Source: Stagonosporopsis chrysanthemi (lineage: Eukaryota; Ascomycota; Dothideomycetes; Pleosporales; Didymellaceae). Taken from it: a stretch of 64,000 nucleotides of DNA. Below the pieces are notes generated by a model. The model was given only the letters and a program-made list of their open reading frames with translations, was not told where the DNA came from and searched no databases. Positions 46,295-56,417 of this stretch are shown here, one piece after another. The stretch's first letter is position 1, and each line of letters opens with the position of its first letter. The DNA lies in the NCBI GenBank assembly GCA_022560025.1, contig JAFISE010000089.1:1-64000 (forward strand), read 5' to 3'. Made by a program: the position numbers and the translations under genes.

Positions 46295-48078
46295 CTAAGC
46301 ATCCCACTTCTTCGCATACCCCTTCCCGCCCTTCGGCTTAAAGCACCCGAGCCATCCCGTCAGCGCATCAGTGAAGTACTTCCTGCTTATCGCGCCGGGC
46401 GCAAAATATGTCCTGAAATCATAGCAATGCTGGGCGTCAGCCATGGTGTAGCCGAACACTTGCTTCTTGCTGGAGCCCTTGCCGCATTTGGGAGCCTCAG
46501 TGAAGGCCTGGACCTTGGGCGCAAATGGCTCGCCGCTGAGCGGGGAAAGAGTGCGCCAGGGGTCGAATTCGCCGCCGGACCAGTAGACGTTAGAGGGACG
46601 GATGTCCCAGCCGCCGAAGATCTTGTTGGTGCGGTCGGTGTTGGGCCACTCTGGGAGCAGGCTGCGTGGCGCGTCCGGGAACTGGCGGTGGCAGATGTCG
46701 CGCTGGTGGGCGAGGGAGTTGTACTTGGAGACGATCTGGTTGGCGCCGAGGTTGGCGGATTGGAAGTAGCCCCACTGTGTGCAGTATTGCCAGGTCCAGG
46801 AGATGGAGGACGGGTCGCTGAAGCGCTTGTCGAGGTTGCAGTCGCCGGTCGTGTTTTGAGAGCCCGAGCAGGAGGTCTCAAGGTAGCTGTTTACGGTGGG
46901 GGTGAATACCTTCCACGAGGCCCAGCGGTCGACAACATACTTAGCGCCCTTGGACTTTGCCCAACCTTCGGCGGGCGCGGTGGTGTTGGTCTTGGGGTCG
47001 GTCTCGATCCAGTTGCAGAAGTTGCGGAGGGACGAGGAGCCACCGTCTACGCCGTAGGATTGCCAAAGATAGAAGATGGTGGTCAAGGCATCAGCGAAGG
47101 TGGCGTGGGAGTTCGAAGCTGCACCCTTGCCGAGGAACTGCTCCTTGAGCTTGGCGGAAGCCGAGCGGTCGGTGTCGAAGGTGTGATCGATGTACTTGAT
47201 GGCGGCCTTGATGTCTTGAGTGCAGTTGCCGAATCCGTACCTGTTCATTCCGCGGTAGACAGGCTCGAAATAGAACGACTGATCGACGCTGGCTTCAACG
47301 GGGGCAGACGAAGCGTAGCCGGCGTAGATGGTCTCAGGGTACTTGTCGCGGATGAAAGCAGCACGCATAGCTGGGTATGAACCGCCGATGAAGATCCAGG
47401 GTGTCTTGTCCGGGGTCAGAGTGGCGTTGATGTTCTTCCTCTTGAACTGGTTGGCGAATTGAACGACATCGGCAAGAGACTGCTCGGTGTTGTGGTACTT
47501 GAACGTCTCAGCCGGAGTGTCAAGGTTGATTGGGGCAGGTGTCGATTTGCCGTCTGCTCAGCATATTAGCGTCTTGTGTCAAAGCATCACTTTCTACGCA
47601 GCTTACAGAATCGGTGCTCCCAGACGATTCCAACACCGCCAAACTGGTCCACGATCTGCTTGAAGAAACTGGTCTCGTTCTGCAGCCTAAATTGCCAGCT
47701 CCCACTCGCGTCCGCTTCACCAACATCGTAGATGAAGACGGGGCCCCCGGCCTTGTACCCGGACTCTGCGACCCAGAAGCGGTTGTTGAAGGTCTCCTTG
47801 CTCTTGCCGAACTGGTCCAGCTTCAAGGCAACGAATTCCTCAGCGATGGTCTCCGGAGCCTGCCTGGTGGCGAGGTCGATGGTAACATCCTTGACAGTCG
47901 TGCCAATGTGCAAGCTCCTAGCAATATTGGCTGCGGTTGCTGCTTCGACGGACGAGCCGTCAGGGTTGAGGCCCATGTCAGCGAGCAGATTAAAGTCGCG
48001 CGACTTGGCTGCGTTGAAGGCATTGGCACCTTGCAGGACCGCAAGGGCGAGCGCCGCGACGGAGGTAGCGTAACGCAT
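46295..48078 (-). CDS. Secreted serine peptidase, family S28
   Basis: This S28 peptidase (prolyl endo/carboxypeptidase type) is 576 residues long, usual for the fungal family. Exons are 48078-47607 and 47553-46295; the intron interrupts the EHRFYGKS motif, joining EHRF to YGKSTPAPINL in phase 1. A signal peptide is clear (MRYATSVAALALAVLQGANA). The nucleophile is Ser216 in FIGGSYPAMRAAF, the aspartate is Asp488 in WSGGEFDPWRTLSP and the histidine His533 in ADAQHCYDF. Asn-X-Ser/Thr sites (NATL, NCTQ, NTTA, NTTG) and paired cysteines fit secretion and glycosylation. It probably releases amino acids at proline in acidic surroundings, aiding protein nutrition. A (TAG)12 microsatellite follows the gene. 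Confidence 0.95.
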
Positions 48079-49485
48079 ATTGATGGAATGGATTTTGCCT
48101 ATTCGAGACTGCAGTCACCCGGAGAGGCTGAAGCCGTACCCTACAAATGAAGTGGGTGAAGGAGAAGACCTTGACAAGTCTGGCGAAAACTGGAGGGAAG
48201 CGCAATCAACAAGACTCAAGGCATACACCAACGCATATATACTGTCCCAGTAAATCCCTCCATGGCTCCGGTGATACGGACGGTGGTTCAATTCGCGGGT
48301 ACGCCGCGGATACGGATCTGCACGAGCACCTTGCTTAACCAACAGCAGCATGCGCACATGTCAAGCAATACCAAGCTTGCTCCTGGCTAGGAAGGTGTGT
48401 ACACTAACAAGTGGAGCACTGGCAAGGAAAGCTTGACGCATGTTATCTTCCTTCCATTCGCGCAATCGCGCTCGGTCGCCCCTGCCAAGCCAGCCTCACA
48501 CCTGCCTAAGATGGGTTAGTGGTTGCGGTATAGTGCAGCGTTAATCTAACGTGCGAGGTGGAACGAGCGGGTATCATAGGTAGTTCAGCCGAGGGCGACG
48601 CGGGTAGATTTTCGACGGGCAGCCGATGGGCGTCTGTATGTCGGTTTGCCACGAGCAATATTCTTGTGTCGGTAGTTCTAGGCCTCTGTGCGCACATTTC
48701 CTTACGTTCCCATGAGCTGCAAGACACACTTGTCGCGTGATCACGCTGCACACTCTTGAGTTGTATGAACTCCACACACGGTTGCGTTCTGGTCGCACGT
48801 CCTGTCACGCGGTTGCTGCGGTGCCGGTGAAGGCACGGTGTGTTGGCAGTCGTGGTCCTTGCCGCTGCACAACGTGCTGGATTCATGGCAGGCAGCTTCA
48901 TCGTTTGGTGAATTCCTACTTTACCTGGGCGGTGCCATTGTGGCGGGTGATTCGTAACGTCCCTCCGGATCGGGCAGAAGGTCGACCAGGGAGTCGATTC
49001 GCTTTCCCGCCAGCCTTCCCATCTTCTCTCAACTGTTATTAAACAGGAACAAACATCTTTCCTGGCCAGTGTCTCCAATCATGTTGCAGGGCAGATCATA
49101 ATGCATTTGGCGCTTGTGGGAGTAAAACAGAATCTTTGAAAACCAGAGTAAGTATGTTGAGATGCTTTTATGCCCGATAATCACCAGGCGTCTACCAAAT
49201 TTTTCGCAAACTTTTGTTGAAAGACAATCCAGTAAACTCCGAATGTGTCGCTTTGGGCTTGAATGTAGATGTTGAACGAGTGAGGGTGAGATGATCAAGA
49301 CACAGTGCATGTTGAGAAGCACATACGGCAAGATCGATGAGAATTATGTGCATGTTCGCTACGCTCTTCGCGTAATGTATGTGCAGTGCTCGAGAAATGC
49401 CTACTGTCGAGGTAAGCTACGGCCCCGCAAAACGCTTCAGATATCATGCCACAAAAGGAGAAATCAGGAAGCCCATTAATAGCAC
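48079..49485. other. Intergenic upstream of the peptidase gene
   Basis: No gene found. The right flank is the 3' end of the oxysterol-binding protein gene and the left the peptidase promoter. Open frames at 48506-49078 are arginine-rich and unmatched. Confidence 0.5.
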
Positions 49486-51605
49486 CTACGAATGCGCATC
49501 GTGGAACTCGTCCTCCTCCTGTGTCTCGCTGTCCTTTCGTTGTAGCTTGTCGTTTCGTGTCGGCTCCGGCGCGGGGTTCGAGTGCAGGAGTTTGCTCGGT
49601 GGGTTCGTCTCGGTAGTTTGGCTTTGTGATGACTGACTCTTGCTGGACGCTGAGTCGTGTTGGTAAGGGCTGAAGCTACTCGGTTCGTGGCCGCTGCTCG
49701 GCTGGGCCTGTGGTATCGGTTGGTTGAGGTCTACGCTAGCAAGTTGCTGCTGCACTTGCTGCACCTGCGGATCCTGCTTAGCTTGCTGTTGTACATCTTG
49801 CTGGAGTGGAAGCTGCTGTTGGGCTCCCTGCTGAGCAAGTGTGCTCTGCTCTGGCTGCTCCAGTGACGCACCGTTTGCTGGTTGTGCGGGTTGTTGGGCC
49901 GCGGGCTGAGCTGAGCCTTGGACGCTGTTGTTGCGCTGGGGAATGTTGAACTGCTTGTCCGGTTTCTGCCCAGGAAGTACGGCGTGGATCTGTAGTATCT
50001 GCTTTACTTGCTCCTCTGGCGTTTGTGCGTCACTAAGTCTGTTAGTCTGCACTCGATCGCATAGGAAGAGGGACCGACATTTTCGCATTGATGATCCAAT
50101 CAAGATCCTCTTCGCCCTCTTCGGGTCCGCCAGGCCCACCCTTTGGAGCACGGAACAGCTGAGGGTGCCAATCGATATTGTCGTTTGCTCTCGCTGCTGC
50201 CTCTTCTCTTTGCCTGTCCTCGATCTTAGCCTTGGCTGTCGTAGCTGTTTCCTGATCTTTGCGCTTGACTGCCTCTGTGACATCATGCCAGAGCCTTTGC
50301 GACTCGCGCTCGTCCTGCTCATCCAGAGGTCGTGCTTTGGGTGGTGTGTGTCGTGTTCTTGATGCCTCGAAAAAAAGCTCCTTCTTGCCAGTCTGCGCAG
50401 AATTAGCAAATGGTCTTGGCTGTCTCTCTGAGAGTACTGCGTACGGTCAAGTCCTTGATGTACATATCCTCGTTCCACAGCCCCGACAGCTCGAACAGGT
50501 TCTTGCCATTCTTGTCCTTGATAAACCCGCCGATAGCGTTATAAGCCCCACTGAAGTAGCCCTTGGTCTTGAACTCCACATCGGCCACCATGCCGGTCTC
50601 GGGACATCGCACGTAGGCGTGGTCGCCGAGCTCGTACTTCATTGTGCCGAACAGGATGCCGCGCACGTAGATGTTTGGCTGTGTGATGAAGCTGCTGGAC
50701 ATTAGCTATTGCCATGGTTTTTCTTTTAATGTACCCACAATCTCTCGCCTGTGTTCAAGAACCGCAGAACAGCGATGCCTTCCATCATACTCGCAGCGGA
50801 GTTGCCAAGAAACTTGCTTCTTGGCTTCAGTGTGCCGTCGATCCGGATGTGGTGCTCGGGAGCCATGAAGAAGTAGCTGGACTTGGGAGGGTGATGCGAC
50901 GTCTGCTCGGAGACGTAGTAGCCCTTGGTGCCATCTGGGTAGTCCCAGTAGCCAGTAAAGATTTCACCCAAGATGGGGTTCAATGGCTTCTTTACGCCTC
51001 TGCCACACATCAGTCATTGTCTTTCGCTAGTCTGGGGCCTGGGTCGCATACGGGGGCTTGATGTGCCATCCACTGAGGTAGAACTTGGTCACTGCGACGA
51101 AGCGCTGGACGGGGTCTTCGATCTTGGTCAGAGGAAGGAGGGTCTCCGGGTGGGCCATGAAGCTGCCTTTGTCAGAACGCAAGCTGCTGCAGATACGCTG
51201 AGATCTCTCACTTGGTGATGCGCTCCAACATCGATCGTGGCTCGAGAATGAAGGTCGGCAGAGTGACTCGGCTTAGGTCGGCTCCTGGGCGCAGCTGTGA
51301 TATGATGTGCGAGAGCACTGCAACACTATGTCAGCCTCTTGTCGTTGATTTCCAGCTCTTTCTGGGTGCTGCCTGGACGTACTGCTGCCCTGCTCCGCAT
51401 CGACGACCGTCTCGTCCTCCTTTGTGACCTCATCGCCGCCGCGGCTTTCGTCGACGGAGGATCGCGTGCTGCCTGTATAGAAGCAAAAAGTTATACGTCA
51501 GCCTTAAAGTCCTGATGCGAATGAACCCTCGAAGTCTGAGGCTTTCCAGGCAGACGCACCTGTCAGCGAATTCTTGCGCCTGTGGACGCCCGGTATATGC
51601 GGCAT
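49486..51605 (-). CDS. Oxysterol-binding protein, Kes1/Osh4-like, with Gln-rich tail
   Basis: This lipid-transfer protein probably exchanges sterol and PI4P between membranes. I reconstructed eight in-phase exons: 51605-51560, 51472-51383, 51317-51212, 51162-51052, 50999-50739, 50691-50445, 50392-50079 and 50032-49486, for 573 residues. The start exon gives MPHIPGVHRRKNSLTG. The lipid-binding core follows: LSHIISQLRPGADLSRVTLP, the lid, then KKPLNPILGEIF, the signature EQTSHHPP and TQPNIYVRGILFGTMKYELG. KKELFFEASRTRHTPP and EERESQRLWHD-like blocks end the domain, followed by GGPGGPEEGEEDLDWI. No PH or ankyrin domain is present, so it is a short-type Osh4 relative. Beyond residue 395 a roughly 180-residue Gln/Pro/Ser-rich tail is added that yeast Kes1 lacks. 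The sixth acceptor (50692 or 50695) and the GTCGGT donor at 50078 are the least certain joints. Confidence 0.93.
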
Positions 51606-52331
51606 GGCGGGTGTGTGAGGAACGCTGTTCCTGAACTTGGAAAGTGTCGAGTACTTTGCTCCAGTATTCAACGAAGCAGCTGAAGAACTTGCAGTGGGTA
51701 CAACAAGCCTTGCAGCTGTAAGGTGGTCCAGAAGTCAGCGTGTACAGCGCGCTTCTGGTGAATGACGAATGGCGGCTGCTAGACAAAAAAGTGAGCCCCG
51801 CAATCGGCTTCGTCGACAACAAAGCGTGCGCAAAACCAGCACACGTCAGGACACCGTGGACGAGGATACAGGGCGACACAAATCAGGTTCTGCACAACCG
51901 CAGCTACCTCCGGCGCTCGAGACCATCTATTGATCAACACCCCTCACAGGGCGGTGCACGCGGAGATCGGTCAGGGTTCTTGAGCTGCCAACCATGTCCC
52001 GCGGTCTGCCGGTTGTCCAAGCATCCAATACGCAATACGTCAGCTGCCCAACGACAATGCTCGGAACAGGCACGCTCCACTCCGACAAGGCTGATTGTAG
52101 GTAATCAATCTCTCAGTGGTAGAGAAGGCTGGCTATGAGCGGTGTGACTCGAGATACCTTAGTTGAGCTTAGGTGTTCACAGACTGAATCCAGACAGCGT
52201 ATTCTGCTCAAAGACTGCCATTCCACAAGGCTCACAGTTGCTAGCTGCGTAAGTCCTTCCCAAAGCCTCGTGCTCCACATCTTACGACGACATGAAAGTA
52301 ATTATGGATGTGATATGGTTGCATGTTGTCT
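51606..52331. other. Intergenic spacer
   Basis: Nothing gene-like is seen. It holds the upstream region of the oxysterol-binding protein gene and the 3' end of the nicotinamidase gene, both on the minus strand. Confidence 0.5.
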
Positions 52332-53079
52332 CTATGAACGTGGAATCGACACAAGCTCCCTCACCTTCTGAACCTGGCCGTCATCTTTGCCAATGACATG
52401 GATACCGACCTCGTCGTACCCCTTGTAGACCTCGTCCAGCGACGATGGATCGACTGCCTTGGTCGCCTCGCCAATGACCCACGTCTTGAAGCCGTGCTTC
52501 TGCGCATCGAGGGCCGTGAACCTCACGCAGTAGTCGGCCGCCAGCCCGGCAACATAGACATCCGTGACACCCGCGCTCTTCAGCGTGTCTGCCAGGTCGC
52601 TCTGTGCGCAAGGGCTCGGGAACGGGTCGGCAAACGCAGAGTACATCTCGACGCGCTTGTCCTGACCCTTCTCGACGATACGATCCACCCTGTTGACATC
52701 GAGCTCTGGCAGCAGCTCTGCGCCTGGAGTGCCCTGCACGCAGTGGTCGGGCCACAGCTGTGTCTCTAGTGTCTCAGCCGCATTCAGCGGGTTCGTGATG
52801 GTCGTTTTGGAGACAAAGGGCTTGTTGTTGGGCGCGGCGTGAGTCGAGGCGAAGGAGATGTGGTCGGGCGGGTGGAAGTCCTTGGTTGCGACGCGCAGGG
52901 CGAAAGGCAGCGACAAGAGCTCGTTGATGGCAGGCACGATATCGCGGCCACCAGTGACCGCCAGGGCGCCATTCTGTTAATCAGCACCATGAGCGAAATG
53001 CAATGCAATGCAAGGAGCTTACCGGGGGGCAGAAGTCCTCCTGCACGTCTACGATAACGAGTGCCGGCTTGAACGACAT
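52332..53079 (-). CDS. PNC1: Nicotinamidase, Pnc1-like
   Basis: This isochorismatase-fold amidase converts nicotinamide to nicotinate in the NAD+ salvage pathway and so relieves sirtuin inhibition. Exons 53079-53023 and 52973-52332 give 232 residues; the GTAAGC/CAG intron splits DFCPP|NGALAVTGG. The catalytic triad is visible: Asp in ALVIVDVQEDF (near residue 11), Lys in RVATKDFHPPDH and Cys in GLAADYCVRFTALD. The metal site residues Asp and His of KDFHPPDH and the His of PDHCVQGT are present. The length matches yeast Pnc1. The next gene (cytochrome oxidase subunit 4) starts 347 bases away in the opposite direction. No targeting signal is apparent; cytosol, nucleus or peroxisome are all possible. 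Confidence 0.95.
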
Positions 53080-53425
53080 GTTGTGATGTGTGCTGCAGTC
53101 AGTTGCGCAGAAGTGGTGTCTATGACGCTGCATCTAGCGAGAGCACCGCTGGATATGCGCCCGAAATAGCAAGCAGCAAACAAGCCAGCTTCATCAAGTG
53201 AGGGCGGACTATCACCCCATAGCCTACATGCAGCGCGCCAGGCACCGGCGCTGAGGAGCGTTGCAGCGCGGCGCTGGCCAGTCGCAGCGGGCTGCAAGGC
53301 GGATGAGTAAGTCGAATGCCAAGCCTCCAGCTTCGCTCATTCGATCCAACACCGAGTGCAATTCATCGCTCCCCAAGCTCGACCGCCCACGCCCTCCTCT
53401 CCACTCTACCCCAATTGCCCGCGCC
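53080..53425. promoter_or_regulatory. Shared divergent promoter of nicotinamidase and COX4 genes
   Basis: The 346-base gap separates two divergently transcribed housekeeping genes and must contain both promoters. It is CT/GC-rich towards the COX4 start. No individual factor site could be assigned. Confidence 0.6.
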
Positions 53426-54333
53426 ATGTTCCTCCAGCGCTCTGCCATTGCCGCCGCCAGGCGCGCGGCCCCCGCCGCCATCGCCCGCCGCACCTTCACC
53501 ACCACCTTTGTGCGCCGTAAGGGACCCCCCGACAGCCATCGCACGACGCACCATTGACTCGACTGCAGGCGACGCGAAGCCCGAGGCCACCCACGAGAAG
53601 GAGGCCGGCCACTCCGCCAGCGCCCCCAGCGTCCTCGAGGGCTACAAGAAGCTCGACCGTACGTGACGCGCCCGCAGCTTTTTGCACCGAGCTCCGATGA
53701 CGCCCATCGCGCACGTGCGGACACACGGCCAATTGCTGATTCGCACCAGAGATCAAGTCCATGGACGACCTCCTCCCCGAGGGTGCGAAGCCCGGAACCG
53801 TCCCCACCGACGCCGAGCAGTCGACCGGTCTCGAGCGTCTTGAGATTCTCGGAAAGATGCAGGGCATCGACATCTTCGACATGAGGCCCCTCGACGCCAG
53901 CCGTCTCGGTAAGTCTCTTGACATGTCAACGGCGCGCGCGGCCGCTGACCAACGCAGGCACCCCGGAGGACCCCATCGTCGTCAACTCTGCCGGTAACGA
54001 GCAGTACGTCGGTTGCACCGGCTACCCCGTCGACTCCCACGGCGTCCTGTGGATCACCGTATGCAATCCCGTTCGCACACATGGTCAGCAACTAACACGT
54101 ACAGCTCACCCGCGAGGAGCCCCAGTCTCGCTGCATGGAGTGCGGATCGACCTACAAGATGCACTACGTCGGCCCCGCCGAGGACCCCCACTCCCACGAC
54201 CACGGCCACGACCACCACGGTGCGTGCACTGATCGTCCAGAAAAGCAATTGCCGCTAACGAGCCACAGAGAACCCCTACCCCAGGCCAAAGAACATGGCC
54301 GACTTCCTCAAGCCCGAGTACCTGCACATCTAA
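53426..54333 (+). CDS. COX4: Cytochrome c oxidase subunit 4 (zinc-binding subunit)
   Basis: This nuclear-encoded subunit of respiratory complex IV is equivalent to mammalian COX5B. Six small exons fit in phase: 53426-53516, 53569-53658, 53750-53908, 53958-54058, 54105-54219 and 54269-54333, giving 206 residues. The N-terminus MFLQRSAIAAARRAAPAAIA plus RRTFTTTFVRR is a classic mitochondrial presequence. The mature part holds LEILGKMQGIDIFDMRPLD, then the conserved DPIVVNSAGNEQYVGCTGYP and the zinc site completed by SRCMECGSTYKMHYVGP. Before the last intron there is a His-rich insert (HSHDHGHDHH), and the C-terminus is ENPYPRPKNMADFLKPEYLH. Every intron is 46-91 bases with GTANGN or GTGCGT donors. 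It is divergent from the nicotinamidase gene. Confidence 0.96.
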
Positions 54334-54573
54334 GCTTGAGATACCCGAGTCTGATAGAGTTGGTCTTGTATCTATACGGTCCATGTAGCATAGAGTGGGA
54401 AGGTCGCCCAAGATTTCTAGACATGAATCTCGTATGTCTTGTTGATGTGTTTGAGTAGTTTGTCGAGCCGTGATGACAGGCCTCCTAACGACAATGCCGC
54501 AGCAGAAGAAGCAGACACATGAGCCTAGCTTGGCTCTTTACCCAATCCCTTACCCCCCCTCTCATCAATCAAT

Positions 54574-55668
54574 CTACTGCCCCTTCAACGCCATACACCC
54601 CAACACCACCGCCTCGATATCCCTCCGATCATCCTTCCCCTCCCCCCCTTTCCCCTTCCCCTTCCCCTTCGCACACCCAACCTTAAAAACCTTCTTAACC
54701 CTATGCACCACCGCCTCACTCCCCAGTCCCTCCCCCTCTTCTCCCAGCTGCACACTCTCCCCCTCCACCACGGCCCCCAAATGGCTCGCCACGCTCTCCC
54801 TCGTCATCGACTCGTCCACACTGCCGTCCGCGCGAATCGGCAGCTTGACGACGATGAGCGAGGTGGTGGACGCGGTTATGCCGAACAGGCGGTAGGCGTC
54901 TGCGATGGAGGAGGTGGGGGACAGGCGGTAGAGGAGTTCGCCGTGCGGGGTGCGGGTCCGGGGGGAAGAGTGCAGGAAGGCGTGGAGGGAGAGGGTGGTG
55001 GCGAGGAGGAGGGGGGCGGGGGTGAGGATCTGGTTGGTGGGTGGTTAGTTGGGGGTCTGAGGGGAGGGGGAACAATGACGGTGTGGTGATGGGGGTCAAC
55101 GTCTCTTTTCGAAGCGACTCTCTTTTGGAAAGGGTGCGGTGGAAAGGCACGTGATGAGCGCGGTAAGGTTGGGGAGTAGAGGTCCAGCACAGATAGATCG
55201 ATAGGAGATTAATGATCAGTCGCAGATCATACGTGTGGCGTCTGGTGTGAAGCTGGACGGTGGTTGAGGTTCGTGCTCCTGTCTGAGCGCGATGCTCACT
55301 CGTACGGTTTAAGGTTTGAACGGACAACTATCGTGAGGCGGGCGAGCAGTGAACAGCCAGCCAGCAGGCAACGTTCACGCTCACCGCGCAGACTGACGTA
55401 CAGAAACCTCGGCCATCTGACGGAACGTGCATGTGGAAAGGGGACCAGATGCGCGGGGTTTGTGTGGGGGCAGGTGAGGCAAGGCAGACGAGACAAGAGA
55501 GAGAAAAGCACTCACCATGGCGGCGTCGACAAACGCATAGTCAAACTCGGGATTCGCAGCTAGCAGCTGGCTCCGCAGGTACTCGGCATTCTTGACGTCC
55601 TTGAACAGGGCAACCTGCACGGGGTAGGCTTCGTAGTGCGGCAGCACAAAGGTCCGTACCGCGGCCAT
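54574..55668 (-). CDS. CGI121: EKC/KEOPS complex subunit Cgi121
   Basis: Cgi121 is a KEOPS subunit that helps present tRNA to the enzyme making the t6A modification and supports telomere upkeep. Exon 1 (55668-55516) reads MAAVRTFVLPHYEAYPVQVA, then LFKDVKNAEYLRSQLLA and FDYAFVDAAM. Exon 2 (55029-54574) continues ILTPAPLLLATTLSLHAFLH, RTRTPHGELLYRLSPTSSIA and DAYRLFGITASTTSLIVVKL, the core of the family. The protein is 202 residues, near the norm, with a lysine/glycine-rich insertion (AKGKGKGKGGEGKDDR) before the end. The intron of 486 bases is ten times longer than others here and pyrimidine-rich; a missed exon cannot be excluded but the protein joins without a gap. A second ATG lies six codons above the chosen start. 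Confidence 0.88.
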
Positions 55669-56417
55669 AATGCAGATCTGCTCCAACAGGCTAGGGCTGG
55701 GCGTCCTAAACTATCTCTTTCAAACTGGAATTGTGGACGCCTCGGCGTGTGCGCGTGCGTTGCTTTTGGGGTAGCTGGCAATGGTGATACTCAGTCGGTC
55801 GCTACCAAAGTGCACCGGAAGCCCAGATGCGTGTCGATCCGCTACTGTTGATGTTGAAGTTGTTGTGAGTGGCCGCTTTGGGATAGCGGGGCGCAGTGAT
55901 TGAATGGAGCAACTGGACTTGGCGCTGCTCTGATTGAGCGCGCAACGAAGCCGGAGAGAGCTGCCGCCAATTGCAGTGGGTTGGGGCGCAGCGAGGGGCT
56001 TGACACGCCGACAAGCGGCCCTGTCGCGTCTGAAGCGGTCACGGATCGACGGGCGAGGGGAGCGGTTTGTGACAGCGGCGCAGAGAGCCTAGCGGTGCCA
56101 GGTGCCAGGCTGAGATGAAGCGTCGGCCAGACAGATGAGTGGCGCATGAGCATGGACTGGGAGCGATGACGGGAATTGATCCGCGTCCCTTCGCCGAGCA
56201 CCTCAGTTCCTCGTGGCTCTGCAAGACGCAGGCACTGTAGTTCGCGCCTGCGAGGTGCAATAACACTGCGCCCATTCCTCCGCCGACCACAGGCGACACT
56301 CGGATTGCAGAGCACCACGGCGTGCGGCCCGGCCATGCCTGCGATTTGAAAACCCGGGCCAGTCAGCATCGGTTGCCCGTGAGGCGCAATTCGGAAGATA
56401 CCGCACTCGCATCCATC
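55669..56417. promoter_or_regulatory. Divergent promoter region of CGI121 and the Zn2Cys6 gene
   Basis: About 750 bases separate two divergent starts. The stretch is GC-rich and contains long open frames on the minus strand (for example through 55842-56846) that are shadows of codon bias and GC content, not genes. No specific site is assigned. Confidence 0.5.

Noticed and set aside
46427..47380. 317-codon plus-strand frame over the S28 peptidase
   Set aside because: It is the antisense of the well supported peptidase exon, without its own motif.
52085..52140. Possible tRNA-like 'ctcagtggtagag' A-box
   Set aside because: No matching B-box (GGTTCGANTCC) at the right distance and no cloverleaf could be drawn.
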